Shown here: positions 56,818 to 64,000 of the stretch, piece after piece
How the letters are laid out: every line of letters begins with the position of its first letter
How positions within the stretch are numbered: position 1 is the first letter of the stretch
NCBI RefSeq assembly: GCF_014652915.1
Contig: NZ_BMZS01000003.1
Coordinates: 372,001 to 436,000 of the forward strand
Direction: 5' to 3'
Length of the DNA: 64,000 bases
From: Thalassobaculum fulvum
GTDB lineage: Bacteria; Pseudomonadota; Alphaproteobacteria; Thalassobaculales; Thalassobaculaceae
Position numbers and translations under genes: made by a program
The notes under the pieces: model-generated
What the model was told of the DNA's origin: nothing
What the model saw: only the letters and a program-made list of their open reading frames with translations
The model's database searches: none

Positions 56818-57495
56818 ATGAAGCTGCACGTCATCAAGCCGAGCGTAAACAACATGGCCGTCCGGGTCCTGGTCAGGGCGGCCGGCCTGCCGGTCGAGGA
56901 GGTCGACGCCTACGGCCAGACCCGGAGCGAGGCGTTCCTGGCGCTGTGCCCGGCGCACGCCACCCCGCTGCTCGAGGATGCCGGGGTCTACAAGGGCGCG
57001 CTGTGGGAGAGCTGCGCGATCATGCAGTACCTCTGCAACCGCCATGGCCTGGAGAACCTCTACCCGACCGACCCGGCGGCGCGCGCCAGGCAGGACAGCG
57101 CCATGCTGTACACGACCGGCAGCCTGTACCCGCTGGTCGCCCGCGCCGCCTATCCGCGCCTCGGCTTCCCGGCCTACCCGGGCGAGGTGGCGGCCAGCGA
57201 CGCCGATCCGGCCGCCAAGGAGGCCGCCCGCAAGGCGGCGGAAGCGGCGATTCCCGAGATCCTGGAGGTGTATCGCAGCTTCTTCCTCGGCGGGCAGAAG
57301 TTCATCGGCGGTGCGGCGCCATCGATCGCCGACATCCGGCTGGCGGCCACGGTCGAGTTCCTGCGGATCACCGACCTGGCGTTCCCCGGCTGGCTCGAGG
57401 ACTACATGGCGGCGGTCGCCGGTGCGCTGGGCGACGCCTATGCCGGGCCGGCGGCCGACGTGCGCGGCTACATCGACTACGTGCGCTCGCGCTAA
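56818..57495 (+). CDS. glutathione S-transferase family protein
   Basis: A 225-residue GST. The N-terminal thioredoxin-like half reads MKLHVIKPSVNNMAVRVLVRAAGLPVEEVDAYGQTRSEAFLALCPAHATPLLED, with PLLED and ESCAIMQYLC forming the glutathione site. The all-helical C-terminal half has IADIRLAATVEFL. I chose ATG 56818 (MKLHV) because GGTGGGGA precedes it; an in-frame GTG at 56803 is weaker. Probable detoxification or thiol-dependent isomerisation. Confidence 0.85.
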   Translation: MKLHVIKPSVNNMAVRVLVRAAGLPVEEVDAYGQTRSEAFLALCPAHATPLLEDAGVYKGALWESCAIMQYLCNRHGLENLYPTDPAARARQDSAMLYTTGSLYPLVARAAYPRLGFPAYPGEVAASDADPAAKEAARKAAEAAIPEILEVYRSFFLGGQKFIGGAAPSIADIRLAATVEFLRITDLAFPGWLEDYMAAVAGALGDAYAGPAADVRGYIDYVRSR

Positions 57496-57600
57496 ACCGG
57501 CTCAAGGCGACGCCGCCGTCCTTCCGTCTTCGTGCCATCCCGGCACCGCAATCCGCCGCCAGCGTTACCGCCTGCAGGAAGGCAGCGAACGGAGGCGGCG

Positions 57601-58503
57601 ATGAAGCCGGTGATGCGCAGGCGGGCCCGGTGGATGGGGCCGGTGATGGTGGTGGTGGCCGGCATGGCGGCGGGGGCCGGGCCGGCCGCCGCCGCCGAGA
57701 TCGAGATCCCGGAATGGCGCAAGGCGTTCGTCGAGCAGGGTGTCGCCGGCAGCGTGGTGGTCCGGCGACTCGGCGAGAACCGGAGCTACGTCTCCGACCT
57801 CGACCACGGCGTCCGCGGCTACCTGCCGGCGTCGACCTTCAAGATTCCGCACCTGCTTATCGCGCTCGAGACCGGTGTGGTGCGGGATCTGCAGCAGGTG
57901 GTTCCGTGGGACGGCCGGGAGCGTCGGGTCGCCGCCTGGAACCGCGACCGGAGCGTGCAACAGGCGGTCGCGGTATCGTCGGTGCCGGTGTTCCAGACCA
58001 TCGCCCGGTCGATCGGCGAGGACCGGATGGCGACCTGGCTGCAGCGGCTCGGCTATGGCAATGCCGCGGTGTCCGGCGGCCTGGAGCGGTTCTGGCTGGA
58101 CGGCGGGCTGCGGGTGACGCCGCTGCAGCAGGTCGACTTCGTCGAGCGCCTGCTGCTGGGCACCCTGCCGGCCAGTACCCGGTCGCAGATCGCCGCGCGC
58201 GACGCGGTCCCGGGCGAGCGGCTGGCCTGCGACGTGGCGATCCGCGGCAAGACCGGATGGGCGCACAGGCCCGGCGACGACGGTCCGGACACCGGCTGGT
58301 GGGTCGGGTGGGTGGAACGGCCGCACGACGTCTGGCTGTTCGCGACGGTCGTCGAGGGCTATCCCGAGCGCATCCGGGAAGCCCGCCGGGCGGTCACCCT
58401 GAACGTGCTCGGGAAGGCGGGAATCCTGCCCGGGATCGGCTCGACCGGCGGTTGTTCGGAGGGGGCCGTGACGGCGGCGCTCCCGGCGAGCGTTCCGGAG
58501 TAG
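57601..58503 (+). CDS. class D (OXA-type) beta-lactamase
   Basis: A 300-residue secreted serine enzyme. After a signal peptide (MKPVMRRRARWMGPVMVVVA, cleavage near AAA, 32) it carries all class D motifs: S78-T-F-K81 with the nucleophile serine, SSVPVF (126-131, the SxV motif), YGN (152-154) and KTG (217-219), plus GWWVGWVER. It probably hydrolyses beta-lactams or is a chromosomal relative of BlaR-like sensors, but there is no membrane sensor part. Activity is untested. It is followed by the gcrA control region. Confidence 0.88.
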   Translation: MKPVMRRRARWMGPVMVVVAGMAAGAGPAAAAEIEIPEWRKAFVEQGVAGSVVVRRLGENRSYVSDLDHGVRGYLPASTFKIPHLLIALETGVVRDLQQVVPWDGRERRVAAWNRDRSVQQAVAVSSVPVFQTIARSIGEDRMATWLQRLGYGNAAVSGGLERFWLDGGLRVTPLQQVDFVERLLLGTLPASTRSQIAARDAVPGERLACDVAIRGKTGWAHRPGDDGPDTGWWVGWVERPHDVWLFATVVEGYPERIREARRAVTLNVLGKAGILPGIGSTGGCSEGAVTAALPASVPE

Positions 58504-58511
58504 CGGCTGAA

Positions 58512-58575
58512 TGCGACTCGCGGCGGCAGTGCGAGTCGCCGAATCCCTGGGGTTCTTGTGTTATCCACAACAAAG
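58512..58575. promoter_or_regulatory. gcrA control region: GANTC cluster and DnaA box
   Basis: Three GANTC sites (GACTC 58515-58519, GAGTC 58533-58537, GAATC 58541-58545) lie within 31 nt, and a perfect DnaA box TTATCCACA is at 58561-58569, inside the palindrome TTGTG...CACAA (about 58556-58570). In Caulobacter gcrA is activated by DnaA and GcrA acts at CcrM-methylated GANTC sites. This arrangement fits conserved cell-cycle control. Confidence 0.75.
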
Positions 58576-58699
58576 TGCGCGAGATGTTGTGGCATGGCTT
58601 GCCGGCCTGATCCATATCCCGTAGCCTCTTGCCATCCGAACACAAGATGTGGGTGGCAACGAGTCGGTCGCCCACCGAACCGGACCGATGGAGGCAACC

Positions 58700-59092
58700 A
58701 TGTCGGACAACGCGCCGAGCGTTTGGACGGAAGAACGTCTGTCAGACCTGACCAGGCTGTGGGGCGAGGGACTCTCGATCACCCAGATCGGCCTGGCGCT
58801 CGGCGTATCGCGCAACGCCGTCGTCGGCAAGGTCCATCGGATGGGCCTGCCGAAGCGGCAGTCGCCGATCGTCAAGTCGGACAAGCCGCGGGCACCGAAG
58901 GCGCCGATCCAGCGCCGCCGCGCCGTCCCCCTGACCCTCGAGCAGTGGGACCGCAACACCTGCAGCTGGCCGATCGGCGACCCGAAGACCGACAATTTCA
59001 GCTTCTGCGGCGAGACCGTGGAGCCGGGCCGCCCGTACTGCACCGCGCACTGCGCCAAGGCCTACACGACGTCGCGCGAGAACGCGGCCTGA
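58700..59092 (+). CDS. gcrA: cell-cycle regulator GcrA
   Basis: A 130-residue GcrA. The N-terminal helix-turn-helix is WTEERLSDLTRLWGEGLSITQIGLALGVSRNAVVGKVHRMGL, followed by a basic linker and the C-terminal domain with CSWPIGDP and FCGETVEPGRPYCTAHC, which binds sigma-70 in Caulobacter. It is an alphaproteobacterial master regulator that works with CcrM methylation. ATG 58700 follows GGAGG (58690-58694), so MSDNAPSVW is preferred to longer in-frame starts. Confidence 0.95.
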   Translation: MSDNAPSVWTEERLSDLTRLWGEGLSITQIGLALGVSRNAVVGKVHRMGLPKRQSPIVKSDKPRAPKAPIQRRRAVPLTLEQWDRNTCSWPIGDPKTDNFSFCGETVEPGRPYCTAHCAKAYTTSRENAA

Positions 59093-59105
59093 GCGGCGAT
59101 CGCTC

Positions 59106-59876
59106 GTGCGTCTGAAGGAACGGACCGCGGTCGTCACCGGCGCCGCATCGGGCATCGGCAAGGCGATCGCGGTCCGGCTCGCGGCCGAGGGCGCGTTCGT
59201 CGTCCTGGCCGACCTGACCGAGACCCCGCGCGAGGGCGGGGCGACCACCCGGGAAACCATCACGGCCGGCGGCGGGACCTGCGAGTTCCGCCGCTGCGAT
59301 GTCGCGCGCGCCGAGGATCTGTCGGCAGCCATCGCCGCTGCCGTCGCCCGCACCGGCCGGCTCGACGTCATGGTCAACAACGCGGCGATCGGAACCGACA
59401 CGCCGCTGCTTGAGACCTCCGAGGCCGACTGGGACCGGGTGATGGCGGTGAACGCCAAGGGCGTGTTCCTCGGCTGCCGCGAGGCGGTGCGGCAGATGCT
59501 GGCGCAGGAGCCGGTCGGCGAGGTCCGCGGCCGGATCGTCAACATCTCGTCCCAGCACGGCATGATCCGGGCGCCCAACGATTTCGCCTACGGGGTCGGC
59601 AAGGCCGCCGTGGTCTACATGACCCGGCAGATCGCCGGCGACTACGCGGCCGACGGCATCGTCTGCAACGCGGTCGCGCCGGGCAAGATCCTGACCGGCA
59701 AGTCCGGCCGCGCGGTCGCGCCGGAGATGCTTGAGTATTCGCGTTCCCGTACGCCGTGGCCGCGTCTCGGCCGGCCCGAGGACGTGGCGAACGCAGTGCT
59801 GTTTCTCGCCAGCGACGAGGCGAGCTATATCACGGGGGAGAACCTGATGGTGGACGGCGGCTGGATGGCCAGCTGA
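59106..59876 (+). CDS. SDR family oxidoreductase
   Basis: A 256-residue short-chain dehydrogenase beginning at GTG 59106, 13 nt after gcrA. Motifs are TGAASGIG (11-18), NNAAIG in the middle, and the catalytic Ser and YGVGK; C-terminal ENLMVDGGWMAS is typical. Its closeness to gcrA may be accidental. Substrate unknown. Confidence 0.9.
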   Translation: MRLKERTAVVTGAASGIGKAIAVRLAAEGAFVVLADLTETPREGGATTRETITAGGGTCEFRRCDVARAEDLSAAIAAAVARTGRLDVMVNNAAIGTDTPLLETSEADWDRVMAVNAKGVFLGCREAVRQMLAQEPVGEVRGRIVNISSQHGMIRAPNDFAYGVGKAAVVYMTRQIAGDYAADGIVCNAVAPGKILTGKSGRAVAPEMLEYSRSRTPWPRLGRPEDVANAVLFLASDEASYITGENLMVDGGWMAS

Positions 59877-59913
59877 CGCCACCGTGACCCGCGATGTGGA
59901 AAGGACGCCTTCG

Positions 59914-62583
59914 ATGGACCGCGCCGCGCACGAGACTTCGCCGCAGCCCGTCCGCCTGCAGGACTACGCCCCGCCGCCGCACCTGATCGACTCCGTCGAG
60001 CTGACGGTCGAGCTCGGCGACGACTGGACCAAGGTGACCGCTATCCTGAGCGGCCGGCGCAACCCCGCCGCCGGCAGCGGACCGGCGCCGATCGTCCTCG
60101 ACGGCCAGGACCAGCAGCTGCAGGCGGTGACGCTGGACGGCCGGCGGCTTGCCGAGTCGGAGTACCAGGTAGGGGCGGAGAAGCTCACGTTGCCGGCGGT
60201 CGACGGCCCGTTCGAGCTGATGATCGAAGGCCGCATCCGGCCGCAGGACAACACCGCGCTCGAGGGCCTGTACCGCTCCGGCGGCCTGTACTGCACCCAA
60301 TGCGAGGCCGAGGGTTTCCGTCGGATCACCTACTACCCGGACCGGCCCGACGTCATGGCGGTGTTCACCGTCCGGATCGAGGCCGACAAGGAGCGCTTCC
60401 CGGTGCTCCTGGCCAACGGCAACTGCGTCGAGACCGGCGAGCTGCCGTTCGGCCGGCACTTCGCGGTCTGGCACGACCCGTTCCGCAAGCCCGCCTACCT
60501 GTTCGCCATGGTCGCCGGCGATCTCGGCTGCGTCGAGGACAGCTACGTCACCCGTTCCGGCCGCGAGGTGACGCTGCGGATCTACGTCGATCCGGGCAAT
60601 GAGGGCCGCACCGGCCACGCCATGGAGTCCCTGAAGCGCTCGATGCGCTGGGACGAGGAGGTCTACGGCTTCGAGTACGACCTCGACGTCTTCATGATCG
60701 TCGCGGTGTCGGCGTTCAACATGGGGGCCATGGAGAACAAGGGCCTCAACATCTTCAACGACAAGTTCATTCTGGCCGACCCGGACACCGCCACCGACGG
60801 CGACTTCCAGCGCATCGAGGGGATCGTCGCGCACGAGTACTTCCACAACTGGACCGGCAACCGCATCACCTGCCGCGACTGGTTCCAGCTGTCGCTGAAG
60901 GAGGGCCTGACGGTCTTCCGCGACCAGGAGTTCTCGGCCGACATGCACGACCGCGGGGTCAAGCGGGTGTCCGACGTCCGGCTGCTGCGGACCGTGCAGT
61001 TCCCGGAGGACGCCGGCCCGACCGCGCACCCGGTGCGCCCGGACACCTACATCGAGATCAACAACTTCTACACCGTCACGGTGTACGAGAAGGGCTCCGA
61101 GGTGGTGCGGATGATCCACACCCTGCTGGGGCCCGACGGGTTCCGCAAGGGCATGGACCTGTACGTCGAGCGCCATGACGGCCAGGCCGTGACCTGCGAC
61201 GACTTCGTCGCCGCCATGGAGGACGCCACCGGCGTCGACCTGTCGCGCTTCCGGCTGTGGTACAGTCAGGCCGGCACGCCGACGGTGACCGCCCGCTGGC
61301 AGCACGACCCGGCGACCCGGCGTCTCGACCTGACCCTCAGCCAGGCCACCCCGTCGACCCCGGGACAGCCGACCAAGCAGCCGATGCCGATCCCGCTGCG
61401 CACCGCCCTGATCGGCCGCAACGGGGCGCCGCTGCCGCTGCGCCTGGACGGCGAGCCGGACGGCGGCGGCGCCACCGAGCGGGTGCTGGTGCTCGACGAG
61501 GCCGCGACCACGGTCTCGTTCGTCGACGTGCCGCCGGGGGCGGTGCCGTCGCTGCTGCGCGGCTTCAGCGCGCCGGTGAAGCTCGACGCCGCCTGGAGCG
61601 AAGAGGATCTGGCGTTCCTGGCCGGCGCCGACGACGACCCGTTCGGGCGCTGGGAGGCCCTGCAGTCGCTGTCGACCCGGGCGCTGCTGGCCATGGTCGG
61701 GGCACTTCGTGCCGGCAAGCCGGCGGTCCTGGACCAGCGGGTGGTCGAGGCCTTCCGCGCCAGCCTGGCCGACGACCGGTTGGAGCCGGCCTTCCTCTCC
61801 GAACTGCTGGCGTTGCCCGGCGAGTCGCTGCTCGGCCAGGCGCTCGACGTCTGGCACGTCGACGAGGTCCACGCGGCCCGGGCCGAGGCGCGCCGGGTGA
61901 TCGGGGAGACCCTGTTCGACGGCTGGTCCGCCCTGTACGAGCGGCTGTCGGCGGCCGAGCCGGCCGGCGGGGCCGATCTCTCGACTGCAGCGATGGGGCG
62001 CCGGGCGCTCGCCAACGCCGCGCTGGCCTACATGGTGGCGAGCGGGCGCGAGGAGGGGATCCGGCTCGCCGTCGCGCAGGCCCGTCCCGACGGCACCATG
62101 ACCCGGGTCATGGGGGCGCTGGTCGCCCTCAACGACCTGGAGCGGCCCGAGCGCGACGCAGCGCTGGCGGCGTTCCACGACCGCTGGCAGAACGACCCGC
62201 TGGTGCTCGACAAGTGGTTTGCCCTGAAGGCCGGCTCGGCACGGACCGACACCCTGGACCAGGTCAAGGGACTGCTGGAGCATCCGGGCTTCAGCATCCG
62301 CATCCCGAACAGGGTGCGGGCGCTGATCGGCGGCTTCACTGCCGGCAACCCGGTGCGCTTCCACGCGGCCGACGGCTCCGGCTACGACTTCCTCGCCGAG
62401 CAGGTGCTGGCGCTCGACGCCATCAACCCGCAGGTCGCGGCCCGGATGACCCAGCCGCTGGTGCGCTGGCGCAAGTTCGACGCCGGCCGCGGCAAGGCGA
62501 TGACGGACGCCTTGCGCCGCATCATCCACAGTCCCACTCTGTCGAAGGACGTCTACGAGATCGCCTCGAAGGCGTTGGCCTAG
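59914..62583 (+). CDS. pepN: aminopeptidase N (M1 family)
   Basis: An 889-residue zinc aminopeptidase, full length. The exopeptidase motif is GAMEN (271-275) and the zinc motif HEYFH (307-311) with the third ligand E330. N-terminal beta domain and C-terminal helical domain are both present. ATG 59914 (MDRAAHE) follows GGAAAGGA and is preferred to a GTG at 59884. It degrades peptides in the cytoplasm. Confidence 0.96.
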   Translation: MDRAAHETSPQPVRLQDYAPPPHLIDSVELTVELGDDWTKVTAILSGRRNPAAGSGPAPIVLDGQDQQLQAVTLDGRRLAESEYQVGAEKLTLPAVDGPFELMIEGRIRPQDNTALEGLYRSGGLYCTQCEAEGFRRITYYPDRPDVMAVFTVRIEADKERFPVLLANGNCVETGELPFGRHFAVWHDPFRKPAYLFAMVAGDLGCVEDSYVTRSGREVTLRIYVDPGNEGRTGHAMESLKRSMRWDEEVYGFEYDLDVFMIVAVSAFNMGAMENKGLNIFNDKFILADPDTATDGDFQRIEGIVAHEYFHNWTGNRITCRDWFQLSLKEGLTVFRDQEFSADMHDRGVKRVSDVRLLRTVQFPEDAGPTAHPVRPDTYIEINNFYTVTVYEKGSEVVRMIHTLLGPDGFRKGMDLYVERHDGQAVTCDDFVAAMEDATGVDLSRFRLWYSQAGTPTVTARWQHDPATRRLDLTLSQATPSTPGQPTKQPMPIPLRTALIGRNGAPLPLRLDGEPDGGGATERVLVLDEAATTVSFVDVPPGAVPSLLRGFSAPVKLDAAWSEEDLAFLAGADDDPFGRWEALQSLSTRALLAMVGALRAGKPAVLDQRVVEAFRASLADDRLEPAFLSELLALPGESLLGQALDVWHVDEVHAARAEARRVIGETLFDGWSALYERLSAAEPAGGADLSTAAMGRRALANAALAYMVASGREEGIRLAVAQARPDGTMTRVMGALVALNDLERPERDAALAAFHDRWQNDPLVLDKWFALKAGSARTDTLDQVKGLLEHPGFSIRIPNRVRALIGGFTAGNPVRFHAADGSGYDFLAEQVLALDAINPQVAARMTQPLVRWRKFDAGRGKAMTDALRRIIHSPTLSKDVYEIASKALA

Positions 62584-62610
62584 GATCATCTGCCCGCCGG
62601 GGAGGCTGCG

Positions 62611-63300
62611 TTGACCGATCGCATCGTCGTCATCAATCCGAACTCGACCGAGGCGGTGACCACCGCCATGGACCGGGCGCTGGACCCGCTGCGGATCGCC
62701 GGCGGGCCGGAGATCGTCAGCGTCACCAACCCGGACGGCCCGCCGGGCATCGAATGCCAGGCCCATGTCGACGACGTGTCGCGCGACATCCGAGCGATCG
62801 TCCGGACCCACGAGGCCGAGGCGTCGGCCTTCGTGATCGCCTGTTTCTCCGACCCCGGCATCCACGCCGCCCGCGAGAGCACGGCCCGGCCGGTGTTCGG
62901 GATCGCCGAGAGCGGCCTGCTGACCGCCCTGGCGCTCGGCAGCAAGGCCGGGATCGTGGCGATTCTCAGCCGCTCGATCCCGCGTCACATGCGCTATGTG
63001 CGGGCGCTCGGCCTGGAGAGCCGGCTGGCCGGCGACCGGGCGATCGAGCTCGGCGTGGTCGCGCTGTCGGACGAGGCCAAGACCTTCGGCCGGATGGTCG
63101 AGGTCGGCGAGGCGCTGCGCGACCGCGACGGCGCCGACGTGCTGGTGCTCGGCTGCGCCGGCATGGCCCGCTACCGGGAGCGGCTGGCCGAGGCGGTCGG
63201 CATCCCGGTGGTCGACCCCACCCAGGCGGCAGTCGGCATGGCGATCACGGCGATCCGCCTCGGCCGAGCGACCAGCGGCGTCGCCGCCGCGGCGGAGTGA
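62611..63300 (+). CDS. aspartate/glutamate (hydantoin) racemase family protein
   Basis: A 229-residue Asp/Glu racemase-fold protein. The cysteine pair used by cofactor-independent racemases lies in FVIACFSDPG and in LVLGCAGMARY. The sequence fits hydantoin racemase/allantoin racemase (HyuE-like). TTG 62611 is preceded by GGGGAGG. It is followed 4 nt later by a polysaccharide deacetylase of the PuuE type, suggesting a ureide or hydantoin pathway. Confidence 0.87.
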   Translation: MTDRIVVINPNSTEAVTTAMDRALDPLRIAGGPEIVSVTNPDGPPGIECQAHVDDVSRDIRAIVRTHEAEASAFVIACFSDPGIHAARESTARPVFGIAESGLLTALALGSKAGIVAILSRSIPRHMRYVRALGLESRLAGDRAIELGVVALSDEAKTFGRMVEVGEALRDRDGADVLVLGCAGMARYRERLAEAVGIPVVDPTQAAVGMAITAIRLGRATSGVAAAAE

Positions 63301-63304
63301 CGCG

Positions 63305-64000
63305 GTGGGCCTGCCGGGGCACGGCCGGTACCAGTACGACCCGATCGAAGGACGGCGCACCGTCGAGTGGCCCGGCGGCAAGCGGCTGGCGGTCTACATC
63401 GCGCTGAACATCGAGGTGTTCGCGTTCGGCGAGGGGCTGGGGGCCGAACTGGCTCCCGGCGGCCCGCAGCCGGACGTGCTGAACTATGCATGGCGCGACT
63501 ACGGCAACCGCGTCGGCGTGTGGCGCCTGCTCGACGAGTTCTACCGCCTGGAGCTGCCGGTCACCGTCCTGGCCAATGCCGAGACCTATGCCGAGTGCCC
63601 GGCGGTCATGGAGGCGTTCCGCCGCCGCGGCGACGAGGTGGTCGCCCACGGCCGGACCAATTCGGAACGCCAGGGCGTGCTCGACGAGACCGAAGAGCGG
63701 GCGCTGATCGCCGAGACCACCGATGCCATCCGTCAGGCCGAGGGGCACCGGCCGTTCGGCTGGCTGGGCCCCTGGATCTCGCAGAGCCGGACGACGCCCG
63801 ACCTGCTGGCCGAAGCCGGCTACAGCTACCTGCTGGACTGGTGCCACGACGACCAGCCGGTCCGGATGACGACCCGGAACGGCGGAGGCATCCTGTCGGT
63901 GCCGTATCCGCAGGAGCTGAACGACATCCCGGCGGTGGTCGCCCGCAAGGTCGAGGGCCGGGAATTCGCCGAGATGATCGTCGACGGCTTCGACGAGCAG
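63305..64000 (+). CDS. polysaccharide deacetylase family protein (PuuE-like), cut by window edge
   Basis: An open frame from GTG 63305 to the window end (232 codons). It reads GLPGHGRYQYDPIEGRRTVEWPGGKRLAVYIALNIE and DYGNRVGVWRLLDEFYRLELPVTVLANAETYAECPAVMEAFRRRGDEVVAHGRTNS, matching the NodB-homology proteins related to PuuE allantoinase and peptidoglycan or hydantoin deacylases. Usual metal-binding Asp is replaced by Asn in the first motif (ALNIE). Together with the racemase gene it suggests catabolism of a cyclic ureide; the reaction is unproven. Confidence 0.78.
   Translation, partial: MGLPGHGRYQYDPIEGRRTVEWPGGKRLAVYIALNIEVFAFGEGLGAELAPGGPQPDVLNYAWRDYGNRVGVWRLLDEFYRLELPVTVLANAETYAECPAVMEAFRRRGDEVVAHGRTNSERQGVLDETEERALIAETTDAIRQAEGHRPFGWLGPWISQSRTTPDLLAEAGYSYLLDWCHDDQPVRMTTRNGGGILSVPYPQELNDIPAVVARKVEGREFAEMIVDGFDEQ

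Noticed and set aside
59830-63381. A 1183-codon open frame on the minus strand across pepN and the racemase gene
   Set aside because: It is antisense to well-supported genes and shows no family motifs; long antisense frames are common in high-GC DNA.

Overview
The window is GC-rich, gene-dense DNA from an alphaproteobacterial chromosome. The clearest lineage marker is a gcrA cell-cycle regulator (58700-59092) whose upstream region carries three GANTC (CcrM methylation) sites and a perfect DnaA box. The gene content (C-P lyase phosphonate use, a DmdA-like demethylase, EctD-like and DoeA-like proteins, HAAT transporters and many CoA-dependent enzymes) suggests a free-living, possibly marine heterotroph of the Rhodospirillales type. 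That placement is inference. I see no rRNA, tRNA, CRISPR array, insertion sequence, prophage or replication origin.

Layout. 1-277: start of a divergent IclR-type regulator. 404-8255: a nine-gene plus-strand catabolic operon (acyl-CoA dehydrogenase, two CaiB/BaiF transferases, two SDRs, a two-subunit CoA-transferase-fold enzyme, a 2-hydroxyacid dehydrogenase). 8256-8706: non-coding, with an OxyR-type tetranucleotide array just upstream of katG (8707-10923), which ends in a strong terminator. 11041-13932: GntR/FCD regulator, EctD-like dioxygenase and SAF-domain oxidoreductase. 14065-20567: mixed single genes (ArsC, acetyltransferases, PaaG-like hydratase, methyltransferase, PAS-like protein, RraA-like aldolase, aldo/keto reductase, DmdA-like protein). 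20614-27411: typA, a solute-binding protein, an M24 ectoine-hydrolase-like protein, and divergent pxpA / pxpBC for 5-oxoproline.

27596-40403 is a nearly complete phosphonate island: phnG-H-I-J-K-L-M, a left-handed beta-helix acetyltransferase, phnN, then phnC-D-E-E, all minus strand, with divergent phnF. A GntR/HutC-type operator lies between phnF and phnG, and PHO-box-like 11-bp repeats precede both phnG and phnC. phnP is not in the window. 40471-50565: a pentapeptide-repeat protein, an aldehyde dehydrogenase, and a five-component branched-chain-amino-acid-type ABC transporter followed by a cupin and a ThDP-dependent enzyme. 50821-52011: metZ. 52051-54151: an ECF sigma / anti-sigma-like / metal-sensor / EF-hand operon. 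54330-64000: BKACE plus shikimate-dehydrogenase-like pair, acetyltransferase, GST, class D beta-lactamase, gcrA, an SDR, pepN, and a hydantoin-racemase-like gene followed by a polysaccharide deacetylase cut by the window edge.

Intergenic spaces contain dispersed palindromic repeats of two related kinds (arms GTCCGGGATGAGG or GTCCGGAATGACG). The most novel biology is probably the unassigned CoA operon at the left end, whose CoA-transferase-like beta subunit appears to lack the usual catalytic glutamate. The best-supported regulatory observations are the katG, gcrA and phn control regions.
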